Assembly: GCF_000003815.2 (NCBI RefSeq)
Contig: NC_049996.1
Span: forward strand, 8,535,656-8,576,648
Length of the DNA stretch: 40,993 nt
Source of the DNA: Branchiostoma floridae
Taxonomy: Eukaryota > Chordata > Leptocardii > Amphioxiformes > Branchiostomatidae
Reading direction: 5' to 3'
The position numbers and the translations under genes are program-made. Under the pieces are notes generated by a model. The model made no database searches and was not told where the DNA came from. It saw nothing but the letters and a program-made list of their open reading frames with translations. The stretch's first letter is position 1. Each line of letters starts with the position of its first letter. Shown piece by piece: positions 11,200 through 21,600 of the stretch.

Positions 11200-13118
11200 T
11201 GGAGCAGTCACAACAATTAGGACAAACAAACAGGCTGACCTCCACCTCGTGTGACATGTATGTGTCCAAGTAGGTCACACATGGGGTGGTTGGTGGGAGG
11301 GGGGTGGAGAAAGCGTAGACCTTAGTAATGACCGTCGAAACCATGTAATTTTGAAACATTAAATTCTGTTCTCTGAACTTATTGTGCATAATTTTGTTTC
11401 GTGTCGATGTCGCAAATGTTTAAAAAAAAAGAGAACTGGAATGACTGTGAGTTTTCAAGGCTAAACAAACAAAGGCACAACGGCGACTCATGTGCATAAA
11501 GCTTTTGACTATGTAAGTATGATACAGCCTATCCGTACAATTTCTTGCATCAACTTTCAGAAATGAAAACCAGAATAACTTAGCGAAATGATGCTTTTAC
11601 AAGACTTCTTTCAGATAAATAAAAAGCAGAAAATGTCAAAAGTTGTTTCCAGGACATTAGGACTAGTTGACAGAATTAAACAGGGACAACAATTAGGACA
11701 AACAATCAGGCTGACCTCCACCTCAGCTGACATGTATGTGTCCAAGTAGGTCACACATGGGGTGGTTGGTGGGAGGGGGGTGGAGAATGAGTAGACCTTA
11801 GTAATGACCGTCGAAACCATGCAGTTTTGAAACTTTCTGTTCTCTGAAAGTTCCTGTGTATGCTCTAGTTTTGTTTCAATGTTTTTCTTTCAACGTGACA
11901 AACTGAACAGGAACGACTGTGAGTTCTCAAGGCTAAATAATGCCACAACGGCGACTCTTTGTGCATAAAGCTTTTGATATTTAGTACCCGATCCAGTTTC
12001 TAGCATAACTTTTCAAAACGAAAGCCAGAATAACTTAGCGAAATGCTTCTTTTACAAGACTTCTCTCAGATGAATAAAAAGCAGAAAATGTCAAATAGTA
12101 GAATAGCTTAAAAGAAAAGAGGAAGACCCAGTTGGTTCCAGGACATTAGTACTCAGTTGATTGAATAAAGCAGGGACAACAATTAGGACAAACAGTATAA
12201 CCTCCACCTCATTTGACATTTATGTGTCCAAGTACTGAAGTAGGTCACACATGGGGCTGGTTGGTGGGAGGGGGGTGGAGAAAACATAGCAATGACCGTC
12301 GGAATTATGCACAAATTGACAAAATGTAGTTTGGAAACTTTTTGTTTTCTAGACGTTCTTGTGTGTACTATAGTTTTGTTTCGTGTCGCAATTTTTTTTC
12401 TTTCAACGTGACAAACTTAACAGGAACGACTGTGACTTCTCAAGGCTAAATAATGCCACAACGGCGACTTTTTGTGCATAAAGCTTTTGATATTTAGTAC
12501 CCGATCCAGTTTCTAGCATAACTTTCCAAAACGAAAACCAGAATAACTTGGCAAAAGGATGCTTTTACAAGATTTCTTTCAGATGAACAAAAAGCAGAAA
12601 ATGTCAAATAGTAGAATAGCTTAAAAGGAAAGAGGAAGGTCCAGTTGGTTATAGGATATTAGTACTAGTTGATTGAATAAAGCAGGGACAACAATTAGGA
12701 CAAACAGTATAACCTCCACCTCATTTGACATTTATGTGTCCAAGTACTGAAGTAGGTCACACATGGGGCTGGTTGGTGGGAGGGGGGTGGAGAAAACTTG
12801 AACGTCGGAATTATGCACAAAGTGTAGTTTGGAAATTTTCTGTTTTCTAGACGTTCTTGTGTATACTATAGTTTTGTTTCATGTCGCAATTTTTTTCTTT
12901 CAGCGTGATAAACTGAACTGGAACGAATGTGAGTTCTCAAGGCTAAATAATGCCACAACGGCGACTCTTTGTGCATATAAACTTTTTGACATACACTGTT
13001 ATACCAATTACGTTTCTTGCATCAACTCTCAATGAATGAAAAGCAGAAACTGTCAAATACTAAGTTCAAAGAATTAAAAGAGGACGGTCTAGTTGGTTCC
13101 AGGGCTGAATAAAGCGCC
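11200..13118. repeat. tandem array, four copies of a unit of about 0.5 kb
   Basis: The marker ACAACAATTAGGACAAAC starts copies at about 11210, 11686, 12176 and 12687, giving periods of roughly 476, 490 and 511 bp. Each copy has GGTTGGTGGGAGGGGGGTGG, a T-rich part, AACGGCGACT and GCATAAAGCTTTTGA. Copies 3 and 4 share the insertion AAGTACTG and are the most alike. Every copy carries AAGTAGGTCA (11268, 11744, 12238, 12750), ten of eleven bases of the receptor consensus. No coding sequence. Confidence 0.85.
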
Positions 13119-13714
13119 CACCAAACCCCGGTAAATCGAAGCGAGGTCAGGCACCAAGGCACTATAAAGTACGGTGTTTATATGTGATAGAGCTATTACA
13201 GCTAGTGGGTCCTTTCAGATCATGGTCAGTGTGATACACACTAAAGACAACAAGCTGACCTCCACCAAACCTCACCCCATTTCACAATTATTATGCTCAA
13301 CGCAGCTCAAGTGGGCAGAACCTACCTATCTCTTCTCCCAAGCCTCCAGGTCGTCAGAGGACAAGGTATAGACATGAAGATAGAGAGCTGTCTCCAAGCT
13401 TGTCTTTATTTCAAATGGACAGAACAGAAAAGTGTTTTAAAATTGCGTCAAAAGGCACATAATTTTGAGACTTTCTCCGTTCTTGTGTATACAATAAGGT
13501 GCAATCATTAAGCAATGCTATATTTCTTTGTTGACACGTGTTTGTTTTGTTGTACAGTTTTGCATCCTGTTGGCTAAACTGATCTGTATCTGAAGCCTTT
13601 GGAACATACCTGCACAAAAAAACGCGCTAGCCAGTTACTGTACTTCGTGACCCTATCTGGACAATGTGTCGACCGGCCAATAAAGAAGTTTAGTGGACAC
13701 ATAATAGCCGTTAC
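13119..13714. other. unannotated stretch
   Basis: No gene or clear repeat seen. Confidence 0.4.
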
Positions 13715-13934
13715 TAGTATCAACCAGACTCCCGCCTTGCCGAATACATGTAGTAATAGGGGAATTCGGCCAAGCTAGGAATAAAAGTCTAGTAGGCCTA
13801 GGTGTGAATTTTCCGGCCGGTGGATAGATGGACTGAAAAAGAATAGCTGAAATTCCATGGCAACTTGTTTGTCCCTATTTGTCCATATTTTTTAAAATCT
13901 TCTTCATTCAGCTGACAGGTCAGCTTAGAGACTA
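13715..13934 (-). mobile_element. TIR element family A, copy 3 (inverted)
   Basis: Starts TAGTATCAACCAGACTCCCG and ends CAGCTTAGAGACTA; it is the reverse complement of the family seen at 178-390, including CCATGGCAACTTGTTTGTCC. Confidence 0.75.
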
Positions 13935-14346
13935 ATCCGTTATACAACCTGTCCGTATGCACAATCATTCACCATTATCTGTAGCCTGTAGTACTCTATA
14001 CACACGGGGATTGTCATTACGAAATTCCGGGAACTTGGCGATTGATTTCGTGGAAACGCCACAGGACAATTATTAAGGTCACAAGACACGGAAGGCTGTT
14101 GTATTTTCTATTCACGTTGTGGTTAAACAGGTATTAACGGGTCTTCTATCGACGTATCAACTAGGTTTTACTGAAGATTGCAGACTGACATAAATGAACA
14201 ATATGTTGAGAATGGACCCGTTCTTTTCAACGAACATCCATAGATTCTCTCCCCACCCCCTTCTCTCTCTCACACACATACGTACAAATATCTATATCTA
14301 TATACACCAATGAAGGTTAGACGTCCATCCAGGTAATAAGATACGC

Positions 14347-14403
14347 AAAATAACAATTACTCAATCAAAATCATATCCGGTTGCTTGAGTAATTGCTATT
14401 TGT
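14347..14403. repeat. short inverted repeat
   Basis: AACAATTACTCAA and TTGAGTAATTGCT flank a loop of about 25 bp. Confidence 0.55.
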
Positions 14404-14458
14404 CGTAAATCTGTCTTTCTATATCATAATCATCTTCACCGCATGTCAGTGTCCGTAT

Positions 14459-14496
14459 ATAAGATGTTGAAATGATCTGTCAGCAAAAATAGTCTT

Positions 14497-14528
<32 letters not shown>

Positions 14529-14640
14529 AGATGTTGAAATGAACTGTCAGCAAAAATAGTCTTTCTCTCTCTCTCTGTCTCTCTCTATACATATAGGGAG
14601 AGAGAATATTTTTGCTGAGAGTTCATTTCAACATCTTAAT
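14459..14640. repeat. CT/TA microsatellites inside direct and inverted repeats
   Basis: AAGATGTTGAAATGA(T/A)CTGTC followed by AGCAAAAATAGTCTTTCTCT occurs twice in direct order (14461, 14528) and once inverted (GAGAATATTTTTGCTGAGAG, ending 14639). CT-rich runs separate the copies. Confidence 0.7.
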
Positions 14641-15366
14641 ACCGCTACTACATTATACCCTGCTTAGTGCTCGACTTAGAGAACGAAATGACAGATGTTT
14701 TTCCTCAACATAAAAACCGTACAGTCCACCCCCAGCCCTTCAATAGACTAGTCCATTTAGGGTCAAGGCTACGCCAGACTGGGCTACGCAGTGTTTACTC
14801 TCGTTGTTGGCAACAGTTCGGATGTGAATGCAGAATGCTGTAGCGTGAAAGGAAGTATTAAAGTAAGAACTGTTTGCGTCATCCGCGTTCAAAACAACTA
14901 ATGAACTATAGTGATACTCATAGCTTCCGGTGGACTTCTTAGATACCAAATAAATCGACCCATGGCATGCTAAATGCCAGCTCTATGACTACACAATCGA
15001 AAACAAGTCGGGAAATCCTGTCTGAGACGCACTCAGGAAGCCAGAGGAAGCATATTTTCGGCCGTGCCAAAACCGCAGCATATTTCTCGCATGGTAGAAC
15101 GTCCCAGAATGTTTGTTTGGATGGAGAAAACAGCGCAGGGGAAAAACAACTACGCAGTTGTATTTACCTATCACACGCACCAGATGGACGGCTACAGTTA
15201 CCCTGGCAGCACACGTCATGGGATGACAATGCTGTCCGGACATTTAGAGAAAAAAAATCACGGCATGAGCCAAAGGTTTTAATACTTTGAATCAGCCCGC
15301 CTGCTTTCCCTATACGTAATTCCGCTGACCCAGATAAAGGGACGCGCAGTTTGCAAAACCGGGAGA
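14641..15366. other. unannotated stretch with overlapping chance frames
   Basis: Moderately GC-rich. Reading frames are open on both strands between 14967 and 15538, but I recognise no protein family in any of them and call no gene. It could be a distal regulatory region. Confidence 0.35.
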
Positions 15367-15378
15367 GAGCACGTGCTC
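15367..15378. promoter_or_regulatory. palindromic E-box GAGCACGTGCTC
   Basis: A perfect 12-bp palindrome centred on CACGTG, 3.1 kb upstream of the exon 1 ATG. CLOCK:BMAL-type bHLH-PAS proteins use CACGTG. The core occurs at about chance frequency in this window, so only its palindromic flanks and nearness to the RORE at 15568 set it apart. Confidence 0.3.
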
Positions 15379-15567
15379 CGACTTTCTTTTTATACCAGAA
15401 GCGGGCCTCTCGCGGCCTACCAAATACATTGCGCAATGGTTCAAACATGGGCTCTGTACACACAGCCCACTTGGACCCCGTCCAAAAGATCGAATTCCCG
15501 TGACCTCCCAATCCCTTAGCTGGCCCCAGGACCAGCATACTTGCCCTTGCTGCAGCGCGGGTCCTCG

Positions 15568-15578
15568 AAAGTAGGTCA
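15568..15578 (+). promoter_or_regulatory. RORE/RevRE, AAAGTAGGTCA
   Basis: Exact match to WAWNTRGGTCA, the monomeric site of Rev-erb, E75 and ROR receptors, 2.9 kb upstream of the exon 1 ATG and about 200 bp from a 12-bp palindromic E-box (15367-15378). Confidence 0.45.
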
Positions 15579-15909
15579 GAACGGTGAACATGAGCAGCGA
15601 AGGGCTAGTACGCATGTGCACAAGCCGGAAAATGGACCGTTCCAATATCACAGTCGTGGGAGGGGTGGAGAAAATGCATTCAGGATCAAAATTGCAACAT
15701 CAGAAATACATTCAAAATCCACAATACGTCGTTCAGGTATAAATTTGTACTTTGTAGCTTGATTATCTTCTTTTATCTGTCATAATTATCCTTTTTTTTT
15801 GCGTAATTTCTTGAAAAGTGTACCCCAAAATGGAGTGAAACAGGTCCAAGCAAAATATAATTATTTAACCCATTTCCTTCAGGTCCACCAATGGCGTCTT
15901 TTGTCCATG

Positions 15910-15931
15910 AAAGTAGGTTATGACCCATATT
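15910..15931. promoter_or_regulatory. head-to-head RORE pair
   Basis: AAAGTAGGTTA on the + strand (one base off the half-site) abuts TGACCCATATT, an exact WAWNTRGGTCA match on the - strand. The two half-sites face each other with no spacer, and each has its A/T-rich extension outward. It lies 2.5 kb upstream of the exon 1 ATG. Confidence 0.45.
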
Positions 15932-15986
15932 TGCAGACGTTGGCAGCGGGTCGTCTGATACCGTGGCCGATATCAACAATGTGCAA

Positions 15987-16212
15987 CACACTTACTTTTC
16001 TGCTCAAGACACTTACTTTTCTGCTCAAGACACTTACTTTTCTGCTCAACACACTTACTTTTCTGCTCAACACCCTTATTTTTCTGCTCAACACACTTAC
16101 TTTTCTGCTGGAGACACTTACTTTTCTGCGCGAGCCACTTACTCTTCTGCGCTGCACTTACTTACTTTTCTGCGCGAGCCACTTACTCTTCTGCGCTGCA
16201 CTTACTTACTTT
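15987..16212 (+). repeat. 21-bp minisatellite, left arm
   Basis: Unit CACTTACTTTTCTGCTCAAGA, about seven regular copies and then degenerate ones (TTCTGCGCGAGC). Because 21 is divisible by three, several frames stay open; none is a gene. Confidence 0.9.
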
Positions 16213-16408
16213 TCCTGTGGTGCACACCCCTCCCTTTATCAATGGATGGTCCCTGAATCAGGCCAAAGGTCAAAAAGACCGCATAAAATGTAGGATTGAC
16301 CGCATGTCAATCCTAAATTATCCTCCTTCGGATGACCCTATGAAATGACCTCTACCTTGGCGCGTTTTTTGGATTCAACTTATTTTTTTGTGTCTTTAGT
16401 ATAGCATT

Positions 16409-17049
16409 TTGACAATGCAGATCGATAACGACAAGTCTCGATTTGATCATCACAACATCGCGTTTTGTTGCCATCACAACGTATTGTCAGAAAACAAATT
16501 CTGCAGCACGTGTCTCTGTCGCGCAGCTTTAAACTTTTATTTACCAGGGTTTACCTAAACCAGGCAGAGGCTCTTAACTCCTCTGTAGATAGGAGTAAGA
16601 AGGCAGGTAGGCCTTGGTAGCTCCTCTGTCCAGAATTCGGCGTCTGTTTAGTAATAAATAGCCAAGTTGCCGCACGTAATGTTTTGGTGGGAGCACTGAA
16701 TTTTACTACCCGGATCCGGACTAACTTTGGACGAAGTGGACAGATCAAGACAATGTTAGTAAATATTAGCAAATCAGATGTGTGGAAGTGGGATAAGTTG
16801 TGTGTTGTCAAGAAAAATGACAGATCCTACCCGTGCCACCCCCCTCCTGGGCTAATTATGCATGTTTGGGGTGAAACTCAGTGTGTTTACTTTGCAACAG
16901 AAACTTTTATTTTAATACTTTGAGACTTTGAGACAAACAACACAACAACACAGTGGAAAGTCACCCTTAACCATGATGTGTGAAGTTGGCCCAAATGTAG
17001 CATTATGACTTCATTATGATTAAACAATCTGTAGCTTTTGGTATAAATC
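16409..17049. other. unannotated spacer between inverted arms
   Basis: No gene seen; a CACGTG at 16508. Confidence 0.4.
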
Positions 17050-17149
17050 NNNNNNNNNNNNNNNNNNNNNNNNNNNNNNNNNNNNNNNNNNNNNNNNNNN
17101 NNNNNNNNNNNNNNNNNNNNNNNNNNNNNNNNNNNNNNNNNNNNNNNNN
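17050..17149. other. assembly gap (100 N)
   Basis: Exactly 100 N, the usual placeholder for a gap of unknown length. It lies directly at the inner end of the right arm of the inverted duplication. Confidence 0.95.
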
Positions 17150-17348
17150 AATGCTATACTAAAGACACAAAAAAAATTAAGTTGAATAAAGAAAACGCGC
17201 CAAGGTAGAGGTCATTTCATAGGTCATCCGAAGGAGGATAATTTAGGATTGACATGCGGTCAATCCTCCTACATTTTTTGCGGTCTTTTTGACCTTTGGC
17301 CTGATTCAGGGACCATCCATTGATAAAGGGAGGGGTGCGCACCACAGG

Positions 17349-17620
17349 TAAAGTAAGTAAGTGCAGCGCAGAAGAGTAAGTGGCTCGCGCAGAAAAGTAA
17401 GTAAGTGCAGCGCAGAAGAGTAAGTGCAGCGCAGAAGAGTAAGTGTCTCCAGCAGAAAAAAGTAAGTGTGTTGAGCAGAAAAGTAAGTGTGTTGAGCAGA
17501 AAAGTAAGTGTCTTGAGCAGAAAAGTAAGTGTCTTGAGCAGAAAAGTAAGTGTCTTGAGCAGAAAAGTAAGTGTCTTGAGCAGAAAAGTAAGTGTCTTGA
17601 GCAGAAAAGTAAGTGTGTTG
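17349..17620 (-). repeat. 21-bp minisatellite, right arm (inverted)
   Basis: The same unit as at 15987-16212 in reverse complement (AAGTAAGTGTCTTGAGCAGA), with about eight regular copies, more than the left arm. Confidence 0.9.
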
Positions 17621-17643
17621 CACATTGTTGATATCGGCCACGG

Positions 17644-18465
17644 TAGTCTGAGGTAAAGGTTTCAAAGTCTCTGCGATGAATCGGGGGCGCATCGCCACGG
17701 CCATAGAGAATTCTGGTTTGATCCGGTGGTTATTGGGATGATAGAGGCCGGCTTGTAACGGGCTATTCCGTTGATATTATATTATTATATTTGACACAAA
17801 GGCTGACAGTCACAAGTGTGCAGACTTCGAGTAGAGACGACAATATTGTGTTTTCATTGAAAACGGGGAATTTTATAGCTGGTAGTTAATGCATAACCGA
17901 AGGACAGGGATTGTTGCTGGTCCTTTGTTCCCGGGCCAGGCCTGTCCCCCTCTCGTTGTCCTTACCGAAAGAGGTCAACCCAGAGGAGAGCATTAGCATG
18001 TGCTCGCGTGACCCACAAAGCGGAGTGTTTCTCTCTGTCATTGGTTCGTGAAGTGGCGTTTTATGTATGTCACTTTCTTGCACAATACCATTTTTAAAGC
18101 ACACTATATGCTCAGAAAGGGTTGGAACTCACTAACATCAACAATTCACTCAATATAGACGTTCTCCAAGTGGCGAAAATCGTCCCCTTTGTTGTTTTCA
18201 TTACTTTCCGACCGGTAATCAAGGATACGCCCTTGCCCCGTCGACCAATCGCGAAGCCGCACACAGCCTACGTGCAACAAATAAAGCATGGCTCATGAAT
18301 ATTCACATATGGTGATTAGCACATTCGACATGCCCACTTTTTTGGGTCGAGGACCAGCTGGGTGACCCATTATTCTTACGCTCAGTAATGCCCTTAGCCC
18401 AGTTCCAGGAACAGGGTCGCCCCCAGTTATATTTTAAATGATCGCGCGTCTCCCAGGCTCAGTTC
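17644..18465 (+). promoter_or_regulatory. 5' flank and probable promoter of NR1D exon 1
   Basis: Not repetitive. It has CCAAT-type motifs (ACCAATCG at 18243; inverted CATTGG at 18040), and TGACCCATTAT at 18363 is ten of eleven bases of the receptor consensus on the - strand. No clear TATA box or initiator was found; the transcription start is unknown. Confidence 0.35.
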
Positions 18466-18691
18466 ATGTCTGCTCCCGTACGGAACGCATCTACGACTTC
18501 ACTGTCTTCGGTACAACAAAGTCTGGCCGCCCCAGCGTCGAGCACTGCTTACCCGGTTTGTTGTGAAAAAGCATCTGGTATATATACTGGACAGCGGGAC
18601 TGGCATTCTTCTGGCACTACCGTCTGGGGACCGGTTGGACTGAATCATTTCTCGGCTATGCCAACAAGTACAGGCGGATTTTTAGGCATGG
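18466..18691 (+). CDS. NR1D: NR1D coding exon 1 (A/B region, residues 1-75)
   Basis: The first ATG after an in-frame TGA (18439-18441) opens a Ser/Thr/Ala-rich stretch that ends at a strong donor, G|GTAAGT (18692). It stops one base into a codon; that G plus AG from exon 2 makes Glu76, so the phase fits. The composition suits a receptor A/B domain, but I recognise no conserved motif in it. The ATG context is weak (T at -3, T at +4). The exon also contains TATATATA at about 18579-18588. A different or additional first exon therefore remains possible (see 20888 and 23130). Confidence 0.6.
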
Positions 18692-21600
18692 GTAAGTACC
18701 TGTACCCTATTTTGTGAACGTTGTGTGTGTGAGATTTATTGTGTGTTTCATAGTGGGCAGGTTGCCAAACGTATCTTCTTCTAGTCGTGACGGTTTTTTG
18801 GGACGATGTTTAGATCCGGACTCGCAGCTAGCGCCGGATCGTTTCCTCTCAGTCAGTGGGTCAACCAGGCCACGTTTCCCGTGCCGTGCTCTTTGTTCTG
18901 GCAACGGAAAATACCGACCGTCTAGTTGAAATCTGTCACGTTATCAGCAAACATTTCTCCAAAACCTCGAAAATATTGAAGAATCTTACTAGACGACATA
19001 CTGTTTCTCTTACCGACGAAAGAAAGTAAATTCTTGGGTCTGATACTGTGCCAGTATGATTCATGATGAAATCGAAGCTGTCACTGAATGTGTGAGTGTG
19101 GGTCATGCTTTTTTTCGAATGTACTGTGTGAATCACGATTTTACACGGAAGAAAGCAAGTCGCTACCAGGAAAGCAAGCAAAGGTATACTACATGCTCGG
19201 ACCAGTGCAAACAAGACGTATATGGCATGTGCGCGCGAAATTTTCCCAGGATTTCCTGATAGGCCTGTGACCTACATACATGGACACCCCAGTGAGAAAC
19301 ACTCCAAAATCTTTTGTGGGCGCAAACAGATTAACCGATAGATCTTCATGTGTGAACAACGCTGTCAGTTTACACTTTTGGACCTTCACTTTGTGTGAAA
19401 AGGTTTATCGGGCGCGAAAACATGGTTTTTATTGGCAAATTATGGTGTCGTTTGTCCGGTCAATTGGGGTGGGGCGATGATTCACCATTCCTTTCTCGAT
19501 ACAAACATGAAACAAACAGTGAGAGAAACCTTCCTGGTGAAAGAGGGCAAAACACTGACACATTGACGAAGAAAATCTTCCAATAATTTTGAGCCATGTT
19601 TCTTGCCGGTATCGCATATACAATCTTATGATATCCCCTCAAACTGTTGTTGTTGACAAGAAAAGTTGTTTGTTGTTTGCTGTTATTGTACATCACCCTT
19701 GTTTACCATCGGAGCCAAGGGCCTGTCCTAAATCCCTTGTTTACCAGGCCCCTCCTATCACAAAACAAGGAGTTCGTAAGGAAAGAACCACGCCAAACAT
19801 TGTGGCCAGTGTGGGCCCCCAAGAACTAGGTCAGAAGTTATTTGGCGATTTTTCAATGCGTGGCAACCCTAGCCAGGGCGCCAACTGGCCTGCACTTTCC
19901 CCTAGTTTTAAATCACACAATCACAAAAAATCTGTTCGTTTTGATACTTGTACTTCTCTCTGTATGTTTTATATGCTTTTGGGGTAGTTTAGGAGCGCGT
20001 ATGTGTCTCAAAAACCAGGCCACAGTCATGGCTCGACTGGCTTTTGCGACATCTAGAAAATGCGATAGGCGAGCAAGGTCATGGCACTAGCACCGGGACA
20101 GTACTTAGGCATGAGATAGATAAATTCTTCTGTTGAAGCCTTAATGGTGAGGTTTTTATCGAGTTATATACAGGCGATTAACACGCTCCGATTTTATTAC
20201 TGAACCGACTCTCCTTGAGGTGTTAGTGTTAACTATAGTTCATCCATCGGTTCCATATATTTTCTGCTAAGTAATCAAACGATACTGTTCTGCAATGTCA
20301 CGCCCTGGCTTCAGAATCAGGACAACAATATTGCGAGTCTTTTTTGGTCCGTGGCCAAGTTAAATGTAGTCATACATGTCGTTGAACTTGTTGGCAAGCT
20401 TGTTTGTTGTTCAACATTCAAACAGTCCTGTTGTTTGGATCTCCGCCAACTAGTCGCTTATTTACAACACACTCAGTTCACTAAAATAGAGATAGCCTAC
20501 GCCTCGATTGAATGTCACGGATGCGAATTATGTTTTGCCATAGATACTAGTAGAGGAAACGTTCGCCATTTTCTACACTTATCACCAGTTGTCGATATCT
20601 CTAAGCGAGGACAGGTGATTTCTTTTTACGATGTAAGTTAACCGTGACCTCTACGCAAAGGGCAATTCAAACAAATCCGCCATGCTATGCTAAATGCACC
20701 ACAACCCTTGCCCCTAACCATTCCAAATGTACGGTATTTCAGTTCACTAAACGTTGTAGCGGCAAATTTTATACGTCTTTAACGCGTTTTAACCGCCCTA
20801 ACCGCTCGTTTGAACGCGACTTGAGGCGTTTAATTCTCAGCGACCTTGAAGCGTAGCATGTGGCCAGACTGAGACGTGAAAGAAAATATGGCAGCAATGG
20901 CGGAGGTTAGAAGACAAACACAACCCATTGCTCGATCTGTCTCTAATAAAACTAAAAGATATGGTATGTACGAACGTTATGTTCTCTCTGGTACTGGGAA
21001 TTGTATTGTAAATGTTATAGGAAGCAGACACTGCGTTAGTATTATGATAGATGTATCTGGTTGAGCACAGGAAAGATTTATTTAGGGCGGCATGTATGTA
21101 CAGTTTTAGAGGAAATCTGAGAAACCCCGTTTTGTGCCCTCCGCCACGGATATAGTCGATGGCCGCGTGCCCCCGATCAAGGCCATTCAGCTGACCAATC
21201 ACGAAGCGGGAACGGCGATACACTATCTCCACACAAAATTAGGTCTGGGGCTACCAAGGACAATATCACTCAACCAGAGCGCCTCTACCCCGCTCAGGCC
21301 AAGGATAGAAGGCTCAGAAGCTGAGCCCTATACCTCGATCTTGTCCCTGAATGTGGTTCGGAGGAAGCGCATGTCTCAAGCACGTAGTGAGTGAGCAGAG
21401 CTAGAGCGAGGCTGAGTGACCTTGTTCGGGACAAGGCTTCCACGGCAGCTGCTCTTGTCCCAATATGTAGGTCAGAGACATCGGCGGCGCCCTTCCATGC
21501 TATTATCGTACAAGATAAAATGGATTAGCGGCGAGTGGGCCCCAAACTGGGCTATACCGCCGTGGCAAGGCCACGGGCATTAGTTGATGCATGCAGTCAA

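Larger units (their letters stand above)
15961..17643. repeat. long inverted duplication flanking an assembly gap
   Basis: The left arm 15961-16408 (from CCGTGGCCGATATCAACAAT to AGTATAGCATT) is repeated in reverse complement at 17150-17643. Both arms contain the 21-bp minisatellite and the same unique flank (TGAAATGACCTCTACCTTGG). The right arm is longer mainly by extra minisatellite units. The 741 bp between the arms end in 100 N. Confidence 0.85.

Noticed and set aside
14967-15538. Overlapping frames of 72-124 residues on both strands
   Set aside because: No family recognised, no splice structure and no preferred strand. Treated as chance in a moderately GC-rich region.
15987-16212. CRISPR-like look of regular short repeats
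   Set aside because: The units are contiguous 21-mers with no spacers, in a eukaryotic genome; it is a minisatellite.
15918-16293. Open frames of 79-164 residues across the repeat on both strands
   Set aside because: They are translations of a 21-bp minisatellite, which stays open in several frames because its unit is a multiple of three.
17269-17704. Open frames up to 132 residues in the mirrored repeat
   Set aside because: Same minisatellite in the inverted arm.
18579-18588. TATATATA as the NR1D TATA box
   Set aside because: It lies inside the predicted first coding exon. It would only count if the true start is downstream, for which there is no other sign.
20351-20641. 96-codon frame followed by GATGTAAGT, considered as an extra exon
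   Set aside because: It has no ATG start, and the donor would be phase 0, which cannot join exon 2 in frame. It could only be non-coding.
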